A DNA stretch of 32,379 nt from JAKFWF01 sp031401535 (GCA_031401535.1 JANNRP010000356.1:1-32379); one strand, 5' to 3'; positions 1 through 8,572 are shown, counted from the stretch's first letter. A program made the numbers and translations. The notes: generated by a model from the sequence alone, not told the origin.

Positions 1-149
1 TGTTCGCCTATGGCACCTATGACTTGACCAACCTTGCTACACTCAAAGGTTGGCCGGTAACGCTCGCCCTGGTGGATATGTTTTGGGGTGCGGCGCTGAC
101 CGGAATTGCCGCGACTGCGGGATTTCTCGCAATGCGCGGCGGAAGTTAA
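1..149 (+). CDS. DUF2177 family membrane protein, 3' end only
   Basis: Only the last 48 codons are inside the window, read in the frame that starts at base 3 and ends with TAA at 147-149. The visible residues include YGTYDLTNLATLKGWP followed by a hydrophobic helix (about 20 residues) and a short basic tail. The YGTYDLTNxATLxGWP pattern is the signature I associate with the DUF2177 family of small integral membrane proteins, whose function is unknown. It ends 13 bases before the stop of the convergent L,D-transpeptidase gene, with no obvious terminator between them. The family call is fairly safe; nothing can be said about the start, promoter or role. Confidence 0.7.
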   Translation, partial: FAYGTYDLTNLATLKGWPVTLALVDMFWGAALTGIAATAGFLAMRGGS

Positions 150-162
150 CGGTCAAGCCGAA

Positions 163-1818
163 CTAATTGCCAAACAGTCCTGAAAACCAATCACCACCGC
201 CGCCACCGTTCGCAACGCGTTTTGCAGGTGCCTTGCGCGCCTCACGTACCGCTTTGACTGCCGGGTCGGATTGGGCAACGAGTTGGATCGATTTGCCATC
301 CAGTACAGACGCGACGCGGCTGTCGTGGCCATAGAGATCGGCAAACGTCCGGACGCTGCCATCTGGTTCAGCCATCGCCGTAAAATACGTAACATGCACT
401 GGAGTCGGCTTCTGCAACGTTACGTCCTGGGTCGCTCCTGAAGCGATCGCGCTGCCGACCTGGGCAGACGTCCACCCGCGATCCTCCGCAAGAATGACTT
501 CTGCGAGCCGTCGTGGATTTTGAACCCGCATGCAACCATGGCTGAAAGCTTTCTCGGCGCGGCTGAACAGGGCGCGCTCAGGCGTATCATGCATGTAGAC
601 GTCGTGCTTGTTGGGAAAACGGAATTTCACGACGCCCAGAACATTGGAGCTGCTGGCTGGCTGGGTGAACTGGAAGCTGCGGACATCAACAGTCGACCAG
701 TTGACCGTTGCCGGGTTCACCGGGCGGCCATTCTGACTGACGCGCAAGTTATGGCGACGTAAAATTGCCGGCTCGCTGTTATCTTCCCAGAAGTACGAAC
801 TGGAGCTGCGCCGGAGTGCCGGCGCAATCTCGTTCATCTTGATTCCGTCCGGCACGCCCCACGTCGGATGAAAGATCACGAACTGCATGTTGGCCGAAAA
901 TACAGGCGTTGGCGTGCTCGGCTTACCGACGATGATGGTCTCGGAATGGACTGTCGTGCCCGCCTTCTGCACCCGCATACGGTATTCTGGAATATTGTCC
1001 CAGACGTGGAAATCGCCCAGATCTTCAGGCATCCACCGCCACCGCTCCATGTTGACGACCAGCCGCTGGATGGTGATTGCCGAATTGGTGGGAGCAGCCG
1101 CTTTCGGGCGGCCCTTGTTGGTCGTCACGGGGGCCGACGTGTCCTGTACGACTTCCGCAGGTACGTCCTTCGTCGCCCGAGCGGATAGCAGGGCCTGTCG
1201 CAGTAACTCGAATTGCGGGTGGCGCGGATGCATGCCGCGCAAAACGGCATCGGCTCTCTCGGTGGCAGCGATTGCCAAAAGTACGGCCTGCGGATCGGTG
1301 ACAGGGGGCTTCTGATCGAAGTTGCGACCGAGTTGGGTCGGATCGAACCGTCCGCTGCGCGCATGTCGCGCATACTTCAAAACAGCAAGCCCGACCTGTA
1401 TTTCAACTGCTGCCATGGCTTCGGGTGAAGCGGCGCTAGCCGGATTATCAGGCAGCACGTAGGCCGTCGGCTGCAAGCCCCAGTCGGCAGCCTTACGAAT
1501 TTCTGCGACGGCAGCAGCGCCACGAGGCGATAAGCCGGTTGGGGTCGCCCACAGGAGCGTATCTCCTGCCGTCGCGTAAAAAGCGGATAGGGCCGCGCGG
1601 TCGTCCCGCTCGGCGGCACTGCGTGGTGGCTCGGCGAGTAGTTGGCGAACGATACCTGCCGCTGAAATCGGCGTGATCCCAGATGGAGCGGTGGCTGGCG
1701 ATGTTACGGTCGGTTCAGGCGTTGTCGTTGGCACCGGATCGTTGGCGAATGCGGCGCCGGAGAGTGCCATGCTCACCATGCATGCGATGCCGCATTGCCA
1801 CGTGTTCACACTTCGCAT
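163..1818 (-). CDS. L,D-transpeptidase, YcbB/LdtD type, exported
   Basis: Periplasmic enzyme expected to form 3-3 meso-diaminopimelate cross-links in peptidoglycan. The 551-residue product starts with a Sec signal peptide (hydrophobic core about 10-24, likely cleavage after AFA at 25). An N-terminal scaffold/peptidoglycan-binding region spans about 50-230, and a YkuD catalytic domain about 250-450. The catalytic motif is SHGCMR at 426-431, with nucleophile Cys429 and a conserved His410 in YMHDTP. A glycine run near 538-542 precedes the C-terminus. The start is placed at ATG 1816-1818 because GGAG lies 8 bases upstream and a signal peptide follows immediately; the open frame continues to 2058 but that part is basic, signal-less and overlaps msrA. 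Family assignment is solid; the exact Ldt subtype is inferred from size and domain order. Confidence 0.87.
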   Translation of the reverse strand: MRSVNTWQCGIACMVSMALSGAAFANDPVPTTTPEPTVTSPATAPSGITPISAAGIVRQLLAEPPRSAAERDDRAALSAFYATAGDTLLWATPTGLSPRGAAAVAEIRKAADWGLQPTAYVLPDNPASAASPEAMAAVEIQVGLAVLKYARHARSGRFDPTQLGRNFDQKPPVTDPQAVLLAIAATERADAVLRGMHPRHPQFELLRQALLSARATKDVPAEVVQDTSAPVTTNKGRPKAAAPTNSAITIQRLVVNMERWRWMPEDLGDFHVWDNIPEYRMRVQKAGTTVHSETIIVGKPSTPTPVFSANMQFVIFHPTWGVPDGIKMNEIAPALRRSSSSYFWEDNSEPAILRRHNLRVSQNGRPVNPATVNWSTVDVRSFQFTQPASSSNVLGVVKFRFPNKHDVYMHDTPERALFSRAEKAFSHGCMRVQNPRRLAEVILAEDRGWTSAQVGSAIASGATQDVTLQKPTPVHVTYFTAMAEPDGSVRTFADLYGHDSRVASVLDGKSIQLVAQSDPAVKAVREARKAPAKRVANGGGGGDWFSGLFGN

Positions 1819-2038
1819 GTTCACGTCTCCGGTTAATGGCGCCGCGAGGCTAGGCTCGTCGACGCGTGTCGCTATGTACCAACGGTTGTTACCTTTGATT
1901 TGCCGTTCTGAACATCCAGGCGAACAATGTTTTTTGGCGTGGCTCAAACGCCGACGTGTCGCAATTCTCAACGAGCTGTGGATGTGAAGCCACAGCCAAC
2001 TGATGTGCGAAACAACACCGGTCGAAGTTTTTGCAACA

Positions 2039-2698
2039 TCAACCGGACAATGACACACCCGCGCCGACTGGGCACGACAGTCCAGTACCGCCTAGCCCAC
2101 AATAGCCGTGCGGGACTTTGGCAAGGTACTGTTGATGGTAGGCCTCGGCGTAATAGAATTCTGGTGCATCTACGATTTCGGTGGTGATGGCGCCTAAGCC
2201 ATTGGCTGACAGCACGCGCCCGTAGGCGGCCTTGGCCTCCTCTGCAGCAGCCTTTTGTTGCGGTCCGTACGTATAAATCCCGGACCGATATTGCGTGCCA
2301 ACGTCGTTGCCTTGGCGCATCCCCTGCGTTGGATTGTGGCTCTCGAAAAACACCTTCAGAAGCTGTGCATAGCTGATCTTTGATGGATCAAAGACAACGC
2401 GAACGACTTCGTTGTGGCCGGTTTTGCCGGTGCAAGTTTCTTCATAGGTCGGATTTGGCGTTTGCCCTCCAGCATAGCCGACCGCTGTAACATAGACGCC
2501 ACGCTCTAATTCCCAGAACTTGCGTTCAGCGCCCCAAAAGCAGCCCAATCCAAACATAGCGACTTCATGGCCAGCCGGGATTGGCTCTTGCAGTGGCCGA
2601 TCGCTAACGAAATGTGTTTTCGCTGTCGGAATGGCTGCTGACCGGCCGGGGAGTGCTGTGGCGGCAGTCGGCAGCGCGGAAGCTCTTTTGAAGAACAT
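2039..2698 (-). CDS. msrA: peptide-methionine (S)-S-oxide reductase MsrA
   Basis: Reduces methionine-S-sulfoxide, free or in proteins, back to methionine using thioredoxin. The 219-residue product carries the catalytic GCFWG motif with Cys53, and C-terminal resolving cysteines Cys200 and Cys209 in CGLGGTGLSC. The N-terminal extension of about 40 residues before the domain is common in proteobacterial MsrA. The start at 2698 is chosen over an upstream in-frame codon at 2728 because AGAGGTGAT sits 6 bases ahead of it. It lies alone on the minus strand, about 220 bases upstream of the transpeptidase gene in the same orientation, so co-transcription is possible but not shown. A palindrome at 2730-2748 lies in its presumed promoter region. 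Confidence 0.93.
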   Translation of the reverse strand: MFFKRASALPTAATALPGRSAAIPTAKTHFVSDRPLQEPIPAGHEVAMFGLGCFWGAERKFWELERGVYVTAVGYAGGQTPNPTYEETCTGKTGHNEVVRVVFDPSKISYAQLLKVFFESHNPTQGMRQGNDVGTQYRSGIYTYGPQQKAAAEEAKAAYGRVLSANGLGAITTEIVDAPEFYYAEAYHQQYLAKVPHGYCGLGGTGLSCPVGAGVSLSG

Positions 2699-2729
2699 CG
2701 GGATCACCTCTAGTCGACAAACGGGCAAG

Positions 2730-2748
2730 TATACTTGATCAAGATATA
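2730..2748. promoter_or_regulatory. Palindrome upstream of msrA, possible operator
   Basis: TATACTTGATCAAGATATA contains a perfect 10-base palindrome (CTTGATCAAG, 2734-2743) flanked by TATA on both sides. It begins 32 bases upstream of the msrA start codon and overlaps a TATACT hexamer on the minus strand that could be a -10 box. This spacing fits a repressor or activator site, but no regulator can be named from the sequence. Confidence 0.3.
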
Positions 2749-2849
2749 GGAGCGTCGATTGCGCGGATCAACGCGCCAGTGGTCAAAACAGGCTGTAACA
2801 TTTGATTGATGCGGGCTTGATCACCCGCCCATACTGCGAGGCGCCAACG

Positions 2850-3161
2850 TCAGTTCGTGAATATATTGACGCGCCGCCGCCGACGGCCAGCGTAGGCGCA
2901 CGCCGCCCCAATACTAGCGAAAAACAACCATGCGGGAATCGCCAGCAGCGATTTCACCAGCGGGTCCCACAACAGGGGATGCAATGCCTGTAACGAGCGT
3001 TGCGCGCCGGTGAGCGAAAGCGGCGCAAGCAGGGACCAATGTTTTGCCAGCGAAACGCCCACGCCCGGTGCTACCGTCGACCGTGTCGGCGTCAAGTCTG
3101 CGACGAGGATTACAGCGGCCAACACTAGGAAGATGCTGGCAATAAAGCGCAGAGCGGACAT
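2850..3161 (-). CDS. Small two-helix membrane protein, unknown function
   Basis: The 103-residue product has a hydrophobic helix at about 4-21, a soluble loop of about 50 residues, a second hydrophobic helix at about 75-92, and a very basic stretch followed by RVNIFTN at the C-terminus. I recall similar small proteins with an arginine-rich tail ending in a VNIF/Y-type motif next to fabI in other Rhizobiales, but I cannot verify this here. It starts 61 bases beyond the fabI stop on the same strand, so it could be the last gene of the fab transcript. No strong ribosome binding site precedes ATG 3159-3161; the frame runs on to 3344, but that part overlaps the fabI coding end. Function unknown. 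Confidence 0.6.
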   Translation of the reverse strand: MSALRFIASIFLVLAAVILVADLTPTRSTVAPGVGVSLAKHWSLLAPLSLTGAQRSLQALHPLLWDPLVKSLLAIPAWLFFASIGAACAYAGRRRRRVNIFTN

Positions 3162-3222
3162 TGGAGTTTTTGCCAAGGGACAAGGTCGATCGAACCATTC
3201 GACCGCTCGTATCCCGATGCAA

Positions 3223-4092
3223 TCACTCTGCCGCTTCGTTGGTTCTGCGTCCAGCCATCTGAGCGGCTGTTTCCTGTGCTTTGAGGGCTTCCAGGGTCGG
3301 CATCGCAACCGTCGAATAGCCACAGTCGACAAAGTGGATTTCACCAGTAACCGCGCCAGCCATCGGCGACAGCAGATACAATGCGGCCCCGCCTACTTCG
3401 TCGAGCGTGGGTGTACGCCTGAGCGGAGCGTGATCCTTCTGGTAATTGAAAATCGTACGCGCGTCAGATACGCCAGCGCCGGCAAGCGTTCGCATCGGCC
3501 CGGCCGATAAAGCATTTACCCGCACGCCTTGGGGACCCAAGTCGCTGGCAAGATATCTTACGCTCGCTTCGAGCGCGGCCTTTGCAATACCCATGACATT
3601 GTAGGACGGCACAACTTTGGTAGCGCCGCCAAACGACAGCGTAAGCAGCGAGCCACCATTTGGCATCAGGTCGGCTGCCCGTTTGGCAATTTCAGTGAAC
3701 GAGAAACACGAGATTATCATTGTGTTGGAAAAATTCTCGCGGCTGGTGTCCGCGTAACGACCGGCAAGTTCCCGACGGTCGGAGAATGCCAACGCATGGA
3801 CCACGAAATCTATACTGCCCCAGGTCTTTTTGATCTGGTCGAAAACGTTATCGACGCTCGCCAGGTCGCTGACGTCACAGGGTTCGATAATTTCCGAACC
3901 CACGGATTGGGCGAGTGGGATGGCGCGGCGGCCGAAGGCATCACCCTGGTAGGTGAATGCCAATTTTGCACCTTGGCCAGCCAGAATGCGGGCAATGCCC
4001 CAGGCGATCGATCGATCGTTGGCGACGCCCATGATGAGGCCGCGCTTGCCAGCCATCAGCGGACCTGGTTTTGCGATATCGATCTCGGTCAT
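3223..4092 (-). CDS. fabI: Enoyl-[acyl-carrier-protein] reductase (NADH) FabI
   Basis: Last reductive step of each type II fatty acid elongation cycle: trans-2-enoyl-ACP to acyl-ACP. The 289-residue product is a short-chain dehydrogenase with the FabI-type nucleotide region GVANDRSIAWGIA (22-34). The active site YNVMGIAK has Tyr164 and Lys171, spaced by six residues as required. The second tyrosine conserved in many FabI proteins (E. coli Tyr146) is replaced by Phe154 in TLSFGGA. The start at ATG 4090-4092 has GGAG six bases upstream. It follows fabB on the same strand after 131 bases. The C-terminal 25 residues after the fold are polar and probably disordered. Confidence 0.93.
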   Translation of the reverse strand: MTEIDIAKPGPLMAGKRGLIMGVANDRSIAWGIARILAGQGAKLAFTYQGDAFGRRAIPLAQSVGSEIIEPCDVSDLASVDNVFDQIKKTWGSIDFVVHALAFSDRRELAGRYADTSRENFSNTMIISCFSFTEIAKRAADLMPNGGSLLTLSFGGATKVVPSYNVMGIAKAALEASVRYLASDLGPQGVRVNALSAGPMRTLAGAGVSDARTIFNYQKDHAPLRRTPTLDEVGGAALYLLSPMAGAVTGEIHFVDCGYSTVAMPTLEALKAQETAAQMAGRRTNEAAE

Positions 4093-4223
4093 GGATGCTC
4101 CAAATCTACTACGTGACTTCCGGGAATGGACTTCGAACCACCCCGACCCGTTCTTATAAAGACGCATGTTGCTCTGCCGTTGACGGGCGCACCGCACGCC
4201 CTAAGCCGTCAGCGACAAACAAA

Positions 4224-5456
4224 TCAGCGTTCAACGCGACGGAACACCAAAGTGGCATTAGTGCCGCCAAAACCAAAACTGTTCGACATGACACAGTTAA
4301 GCGAGGCTCCGTCGACCCTACTCCTAATTATCGGCAAATCCTCGAATGCAGGGTCAATCTCGTCAATATTGGCGCTCTCGCAGATAAACCCGTTATTCAT
4401 CATGAGCATTGAGTAAATTGCTTCCTGGACGCCTGTGGCGCCGAGGGAGTGACCAGTAATCGACTTGGTGGCAGAGATTGATGGCACGTTCTTTCCGAAG
4501 ACGGTCCTAATCGCGTCGATCTCCCGCGCATCGCCGACTGGAGTGCCGGTTGCATGGGGATTGATATAGTCAATTTTCTCGATTGACCTGCCATCGAACC
4601 CCTTCATGGCGGCCCGCATGCACCGTGCTGCGCCCTCACCCGATGGTGCAACCATGTCGTAGCCGTCGGATGTTGCCCCGTAGCCCACCAATTCGCCATA
4701 GATGCGGGCACCGCGTGCAACGGCACGCTCATAGTCTTCGAGCACGACCACGCCGGCACCGCCGGCAATGACAAAACCATCCCGGTTTTTGTCGTAGGAC
4801 CGGCCTGCTTTGGCAGGGGTAGCGTTGAACTTGGAGGACATCGCACCCATCGCATCGAACAGGTTTGACAACGTCCAATCCAATTCCTCGCAGCCACCGG
4901 CGAACATAATATCTTGGCGACCCCATTGAATCATCTCGGCGGCATTTCCGATGCAATGTGCAGAGGTCGCACATGCCGAGGAGATCGAATAGTTAACGCC
5001 GTGCACCTGGAACGCCGTCGCGAGCACACCCGAGGGACCCGAGCACATCGCCTTTGGGACTTCGAATGGGCCAATCTTCTTTGGTGATTTGGCAGCACGT
5101 GTCGTATCCGCCGCGGCTACGATTGCGACCGTTGACGGACCACCAGACCCCATGATGATGCCAGTGCGTTCGTCCTGGACCTCCTTTTCAGTTAGTCCTG
5201 CGTCCCGGATCGCTTGATCCATGGCAATGTAGTTCCAAGCCATGCCGTCATTCATGAAGCGCTTGGGTTTGCGCGGCACCAGCCCTTCCCAGTCAAGCTT
5301 CGGCGCGCCATGAACTTGGCATCGAAAACCGAGTTCGGCATACGCAGGGGCGGCGACCAAACCCGATCTGGCTTCGCGCAGAGATGCCAATACTTCTTGC
5401 GTGTTGTTCCCAATCGAGGAAACTATCCCCATTCCTGTGACGACGACGCGTCGCAT
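4224..5456 (-). CDS. fabB: Beta-ketoacyl-ACP synthase I (FabB)
   Basis: Condenses malonyl-ACP with acyl-ACP and is the enzyme that elongates the cis-3-decenoyl product of FabA, so it is needed for anaerobic-type unsaturated fatty acid synthesis. The 410-residue thiolase-fold protein has the Cys-His-His triad: Cys162 in SSACATSAHC, His301 in NPHATGTPVGD and His336 in KSITGHSLGATG, plus Lys331. The ATG at 5454-5456 is preceded by AAGGGG at a normal distance; a TTG two codons further upstream is less likely. It lies 70 bases downstream of fabA, and the pairing of the two genes supports the FabB rather than FabF assignment. Probably one fabA-fabB-fabI transcript. Confidence 0.93.
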   Translation of the reverse strand: MRRVVVTGMGIVSSIGNNTQEVLASLREARSGLVAAPAYAELGFRCQVHGAPKLDWEGLVPRKPKRFMNDGMAWNYIAMDQAIRDAGLTEKEVQDERTGIIMGSGGPSTVAIVAAADTTRAAKSPKKIGPFEVPKAMCSGPSGVLATAFQVHGVNYSISSACATSAHCIGNAAEMIQWGRQDIMFAGGCEELDWTLSNLFDAMGAMSSKFNATPAKAGRSYDKNRDGFVIAGGAGVVVLEDYERAVARGARIYGELVGYGATSDGYDMVAPSGEGAARCMRAAMKGFDGRSIEKIDYINPHATGTPVGDAREIDAIRTVFGKNVPSISATKSITGHSLGATGVQEAIYSMLMMNNGFICESANIDEIDPAFEDLPIIRSRVDGASLNCVMSNSFGFGGTNATLVFRRVER

Positions 5457-5526
5457 GCGCAAACCCCTTGTTACCTGGTCGAGATCACTTCAGTGGCGTC
5501 GCCCTCGACGGGCACTGATCACCAGT

Positions 5527-6060
5527 TCAGCCTTTGGGCTCATCCGGCTTCAGAAGTACCCGAAGATCCTTGGCGGTGTAGATAATTTCGCCATCGGCCT
5601 TCAAAGTGCCATCGGCCTCCGCCAGCTTGAGTTTGCGGGCTATGATGCGCTTGACATCAATAATGTACTCCAATTTTTTGATGGTCGGGGTCACTTCCTG
5701 CATGAATTTGACTTCACCGACCCCCGATGCCCGGCCTCGACCCGTCAAACCAAGCCAGCCGAGATAAAAACCGGTCAGTTGCCAAAGCGCGTCGAGACCG
5801 AGACAGCCCGGCATCACCGGGTCGCCTTTGAAATGGCACGCAAAGAACCAGTCGGTCTGAGGGTTGCCAGCTACAGTCATTTCGGCGACGATTTGGCCCT
5901 TTCCGTGAGCGCCACCCATGTCCGAAATGTGTCCGATCCGCTCAAACATCAGCATGGGCGGTAGCGGCAATTGTGCGTTGCCTTGACCGAACAACTCTCC
6001 GCGACCGCAGGCCAAAAGGTCGGCGTATTCGTAGCTTGGGCGACGCTCCGCCATCGTCAT
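5527..6060 (-). CDS. fabA: 3-hydroxydecanoyl-ACP dehydratase/isomerase FabA
   Basis: Dehydrates 3-hydroxydecanoyl-ACP and isomerises trans-2- to cis-3-decenoyl-ACP, which starts unsaturated fatty acid synthesis. The 177-residue hot-dog-fold protein shows catalytic His76 in CHFKGDPVMPG and the partner Asp90 in LGLDALWQL. The start at ATG 6058-6060 has AGGA about 5-6 bases upstream; a second ATG two codons further in (6052-6054) is an alternative. It is the first gene of the fab group and is divergent from irr. A possible core promoter overlaps the ribosome binding region, see 6073-6101. Confidence 0.93.
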   Translation of the reverse strand: MTMAERRPSYEYADLLACGRGELFGQGNAQLPLPPMLMFERIGHISDMGGAHGKGQIVAEMTVAGNPQTDWFFACHFKGDPVMPGCLGLDALWQLTGFYLGWLGLTGRGRASGVGEVKFMQEVTPTIKKLEYIIDVKRIIARKLKLAEADGTLKADGEIIYTAKDLRVLLKPDEPKG

Positions 6061-6072
6061 GCGATCCTCTCT

Positions 6073-6101
6073 AGTATCCAAGATTTCGGGCGCAACTTCA
6101 A
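6073..6101 (-). promoter_or_regulatory. Possible sigma-70 promoter for fabA-fabB-fabI
   Basis: On the minus strand TTGAAG (6096-6101) is followed after exactly 17 bases by GATACT (6073-6078), each matching the consensus at 4 of 6 positions. The predicted transcription start would lie only about 6 bases before the fabA start codon, so the leader would be almost absent. That makes either a very short leader or a chance match possible. Confidence 0.33.
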
Positions 6102-6323
6102 ACCGGCAGCTGGGCAGCTACTGTCGCCACGCGGATAGTCGAAATCGTGGTAGCATACCGCTAGAGAGGTGCAAAAGCTAAACGCAGGCTACCCGACCAG
6201 TTTTCCGCATCCGTCGTTTGCTACCCCATTGCCGAGACACGAAGCAGTCGATACTATTGCTAACCTGGGACCTCACCTTTGATGTGATTTGAGAATTGCC
6301 CCGCGCGGCGACGCTTGAGAGTT

Positions 6324-6734
6324 ATGATGTCGACGACACTGGATGTATCTGACCTGCTACGCAAAGCAGGCTTGCGACCGACGCGGCAACGTAAGCTGCT
6401 CGGTGACCTGTTGTTCGGACAAGGGCATCGCCACGCTACAGCTGAAATGTTGCACGGCGAGGCAGTCGCGGGCGGTGAAAAAGTCTCACTGGCCACCGTA
6501 TATAACACACTGCATCAGTTCAAACGCGCCGGCTTGTTACGTGAACTCGCGATCGATGGCGCGCGTGCTTATTTCGATACCAATACGTCCAATCACAACC
6601 ATTTTTTCTACGAACGTGAAGGTCAACTGGTTGATATACCCGAAGACAGCATCCGCGTTGACGGGGTGCCCGAGGCTCCAGTCGGCATGATCATCAGTCA
6701 CATCGATGTTGTCGTGCGGCTCACACCGAAGTAG
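6324..6734 (+). CDS. irr: Irr, Fur-family iron response regulator
   Basis: Fur-superfamily repressor/activator that in Rhizobiales controls haem synthesis and iron genes under iron limitation. The 136-residue product has the winged-helix region with GLRPTRQRK (16-24) and SLATVYNTLHQF (55-66), then the dimerisation domain with YFDTNTSNHNHFF. The match to known Irr proteins is strong along the length, and the position next to fabA is the usual one. Two differences stand out: the canonical HHH cluster reads His-Asn-His (91-93), and there is no N-terminal Cys-Pro haem regulatory motif as in the Bradyrhizobium protein. ATGs at 6324 and 6327 are both possible starts; a TTG at 6315 is less likely. 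The ribosome binding site is weak. Confidence 0.88.
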   Translation: MMSTTLDVSDLLRKAGLRPTRQRKLLGDLLFGQGHRHATAEMLHGEAVAGGEKVSLATVYNTLHQFKRAGLLRELAIDGARAYFDTNTSNHNHFFYEREGQLVDIPEDSIRVDGVPEAPVGMIISHIDVVVRLTPK

Positions 6735-6770
6735 CGTTGGGCATTTCCAGACGATCGCGGGTTGTCGGGG

Positions 6771-7337
6771 CTATTTAACTACTTCACCAGCGTAGACACC
6801 CCACAATTTGCCTTGCTCAACGTAGCCTCGAAAATCTCCGATCACGACGGCGCACCAGCGTTTGTCGCAGCTTCGCACGTTAGCAATGACACCCGCCTCG
6901 ACTACGGCGACCGGCGTCGCTGTATCGCGATCGCTATCTCTCAACTGGATTTCTGGGGTGGGCTGTCCAGGCTTCAACTCCCAGGGCAGGACCAAAGCCG
7001 TACGCCGTCCTGACAGCATGTTTTGCAAGACCCAGCCCGTCGTTCCCTCCGCGTCGCGCACTTGTCGCCAGCCTTCGAACTCGTTGATGACTTCCACCGG
7101 CATTCCGGCGCGCCGAAAGACCCATGACGTGGCGTAATCCGTGCCTGGACCATTGCGTAGATTAACGCGGTCTGATTTCAGGCTGACAAACCGTGGCACT
7201 GGCAGGCCGCTGGCTGCCAGTGCTTCGATGCTCCGCGCCTGTGCCGAAGCACCTGCCGCTGTGACAGCGAGCATGAGCGCTGCAAGCACGCAGCTTGCGG
7301 TTCGTCGTCCTGCGTTGCTCGGTGGTCGCACGTGCAT
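6771..7337 (-). CDS. Exported SH3 (SH3_4 type) protein
   Basis: The 188-residue product starts with a basic region and a hydrophobic segment (about 14-32) with an ASA-Q cleavage site, so it should be secreted to the periplasm. A bacterial SH3 domain follows at about 50-110 (SDRVNLRNGPGTDYATSW, then W-R-QVRD and GTTGWV), and a second, weaker SH3-like half at about 142-185 (ANVRS...GYVEQGKLWGV). Such proteins are thought to bind peptidoglycan or protein ligands; no enzymatic motif is seen. It is convergent with irr (36 bases apart) and divergent from the hydroxyacid dehydrogenase. The ATG at 7335-7337 is the first in frame; its ribosome binding site is poor. Role unknown beyond a likely envelope function. 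Confidence 0.8.
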   Translation of the reverse strand: MHVRPPSNAGRRTASCVLAALMLAVTAAGASAQARSIEALAASGLPVPRFVSLKSDRVNLRNGPGTDYATSWVFRRAGMPVEVINEFEGWRQVRDAEGTTGWVLQNMLSGRRTALVLPWELKPGQPTPEIQLRDSDRDTATPVAVVEAGVIANVRSCDKRWCAVVIGDFRGYVEQGKLWGVYAGEVVK

Positions 7338-7546
7338 CTCGCATGTCGTGAACTGTTGGCTGGCTTCTCTTCACCGACCTCCAGCGAATCTCATAGAAAG
7401 TATCATTCGGGAGTTTGTCATCGCCATGGCTTTCTGATCTTTGTCATCGTTGCAGCCATCTGATAGACGTGACGGAAGCGACCCTCCATAGGCCGTCAAT
7501 TTACTATAGCCGGTCATGAACACCAATCCTATCGATCGAGTCGACC

Positions 7547-8545
7547 ATGCCAAATGCGGTGAAGAAGCCCCTCGTTATTGTAACCCGGCGGCTGCCCGAC
7601 GTGGTGGAGACGCGCATGCGCGAATTGTTTGATGCGCGGCTGAACGTCGACGACAAGTCAATGTCGCAGGCGCAATTGATCGAGGCCGTGAAAATAGCTG
7701 ACGTCCTTGTGCCAACAGTCACCGACCGCATCGATCGGGCGGTTCTTGCGCAGGCCGGACCGCAGCTGAAGCTGATCGCCAATTTCGGCACCGGCGTGGA
7801 CAATGTCGACCTCGATACCGCACGCAATCGCGGCGTCATTGTCACCAACACGCCAGGCGTGCTGACCGAAGACACGGCCGATATGACGATGGCATTGATC
7901 CTGGCGGTTCCCCGCCGGCTGACGGAAGGCGCAGCGGCCCTGAAGTCGCCCCGCAGTTCATGGAATGGTTGGTCGCCAACCTGGATGTTGGGTAACCGCA
8001 TATTCGGCAAGAGGCTCGGCATCATAGGCATGGGCCGCATCGGGCAGGCTGTCGCCAAGCGGGCACGTGCGTTCGGCCTGCAGATCCACTATCATAACCG
8101 CCGCAGGCTGCCCGAGGCCGTTGAACAGGAGCTGGAGGCAACCTATTGGGATTCGCTCGATCAAATGATCGCGCGCATGGACATCGTATCGATCAACTGC
8201 CCGCACACCCCCGCGACGTACCATCTACTATCGGCACGGCGCCTCAAACTGCTCAAGCCGACCGCCTATCTCGTCAATACTGCGCGTGGCGAAGTGATCG
8301 ACGAGAATGAACTCGCCCGCATGATCGAGGCCGGCGCCATTGCCGGCGCGGGTCTCGACGTGTTCGAACACGAGCCGGCCGTCAATCCCAAGCTCCTCGC
8401 CTCGGATCGTGTTGTTGCACTGCCACATATGGGTTCGGCAACCATTGAAGGCCGCATTGATATGGGCGAGAAAGTCATCATCAATATCAAAACCTTCCTT
8501 GACGGCCACACGCCGCCGGATCGAGTTCATCCGGCCATGTTTTGA
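7547..8545 (+). CDS. D-2-hydroxyacid dehydrogenase / glyoxylate-hydroxypyruvate reductase type
   Basis: NAD(P)-dependent interconversion of a 2-oxoacid and a D-2-hydroxyacid; glyoxylate or hydroxypyruvate are the likeliest substrates for this GyaR/GhrB-like branch. The 332-residue protein has the substrate-domain signature NFGTGVDNVD (79-88) and the Rossmann motif GMGRIG (161-166). The catalytic triad is Arg247 in NTARGE, Glu276 in EHEP and His294 in LPHMGSAT. After the second strand the sequence is HNRRR (183-187), basic where NAD enzymes carry Asp, so NADP(H) preference is inferred. Start at ATG 7547; the ribosome binding site is weak. It stands alone, divergent from the SH3 gene. Confidence 0.87.
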   Translation: MPNAVKKPLVIVTRRLPDVVETRMRELFDARLNVDDKSMSQAQLIEAVKIADVLVPTVTDRIDRAVLAQAGPQLKLIANFGTGVDNVDLDTARNRGVIVTNTPGVLTEDTADMTMALILAVPRRLTEGAAALKSPRSSWNGWSPTWMLGNRIFGKRLGIIGMGRIGQAVAKRARAFGLQIHYHNRRRLPEAVEQELEATYWDSLDQMIARMDIVSINCPHTPATYHLLSARRLKLLKPTAYLVNTARGEVIDENELARMIEAGAIAGAGLDVFEHEPAVNPKLLASDRVVALPHMGSATIEGRIDMGEKVIINIKTFLDGHTPPDRVHPAMF

Positions 8546-8572
8546 TTTCGTTGCCCACATCGGGAGCGCTCG

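Noticed and set aside
1819..2058. Upstream extension of the L,D-transpeptidase frame by 80 residues
   Set aside because: It overlaps the msrA stop, has no signal peptide, and the internal ATG at 1818 has a good ribosome binding site followed by a clear signal peptide.
4005..4018. CGATCGATCGATCG tandem tetranucleotide
   Set aside because: It is three and a half units inside the fabI coding sequence (NDRSIAW region) and is explained by codon choice.
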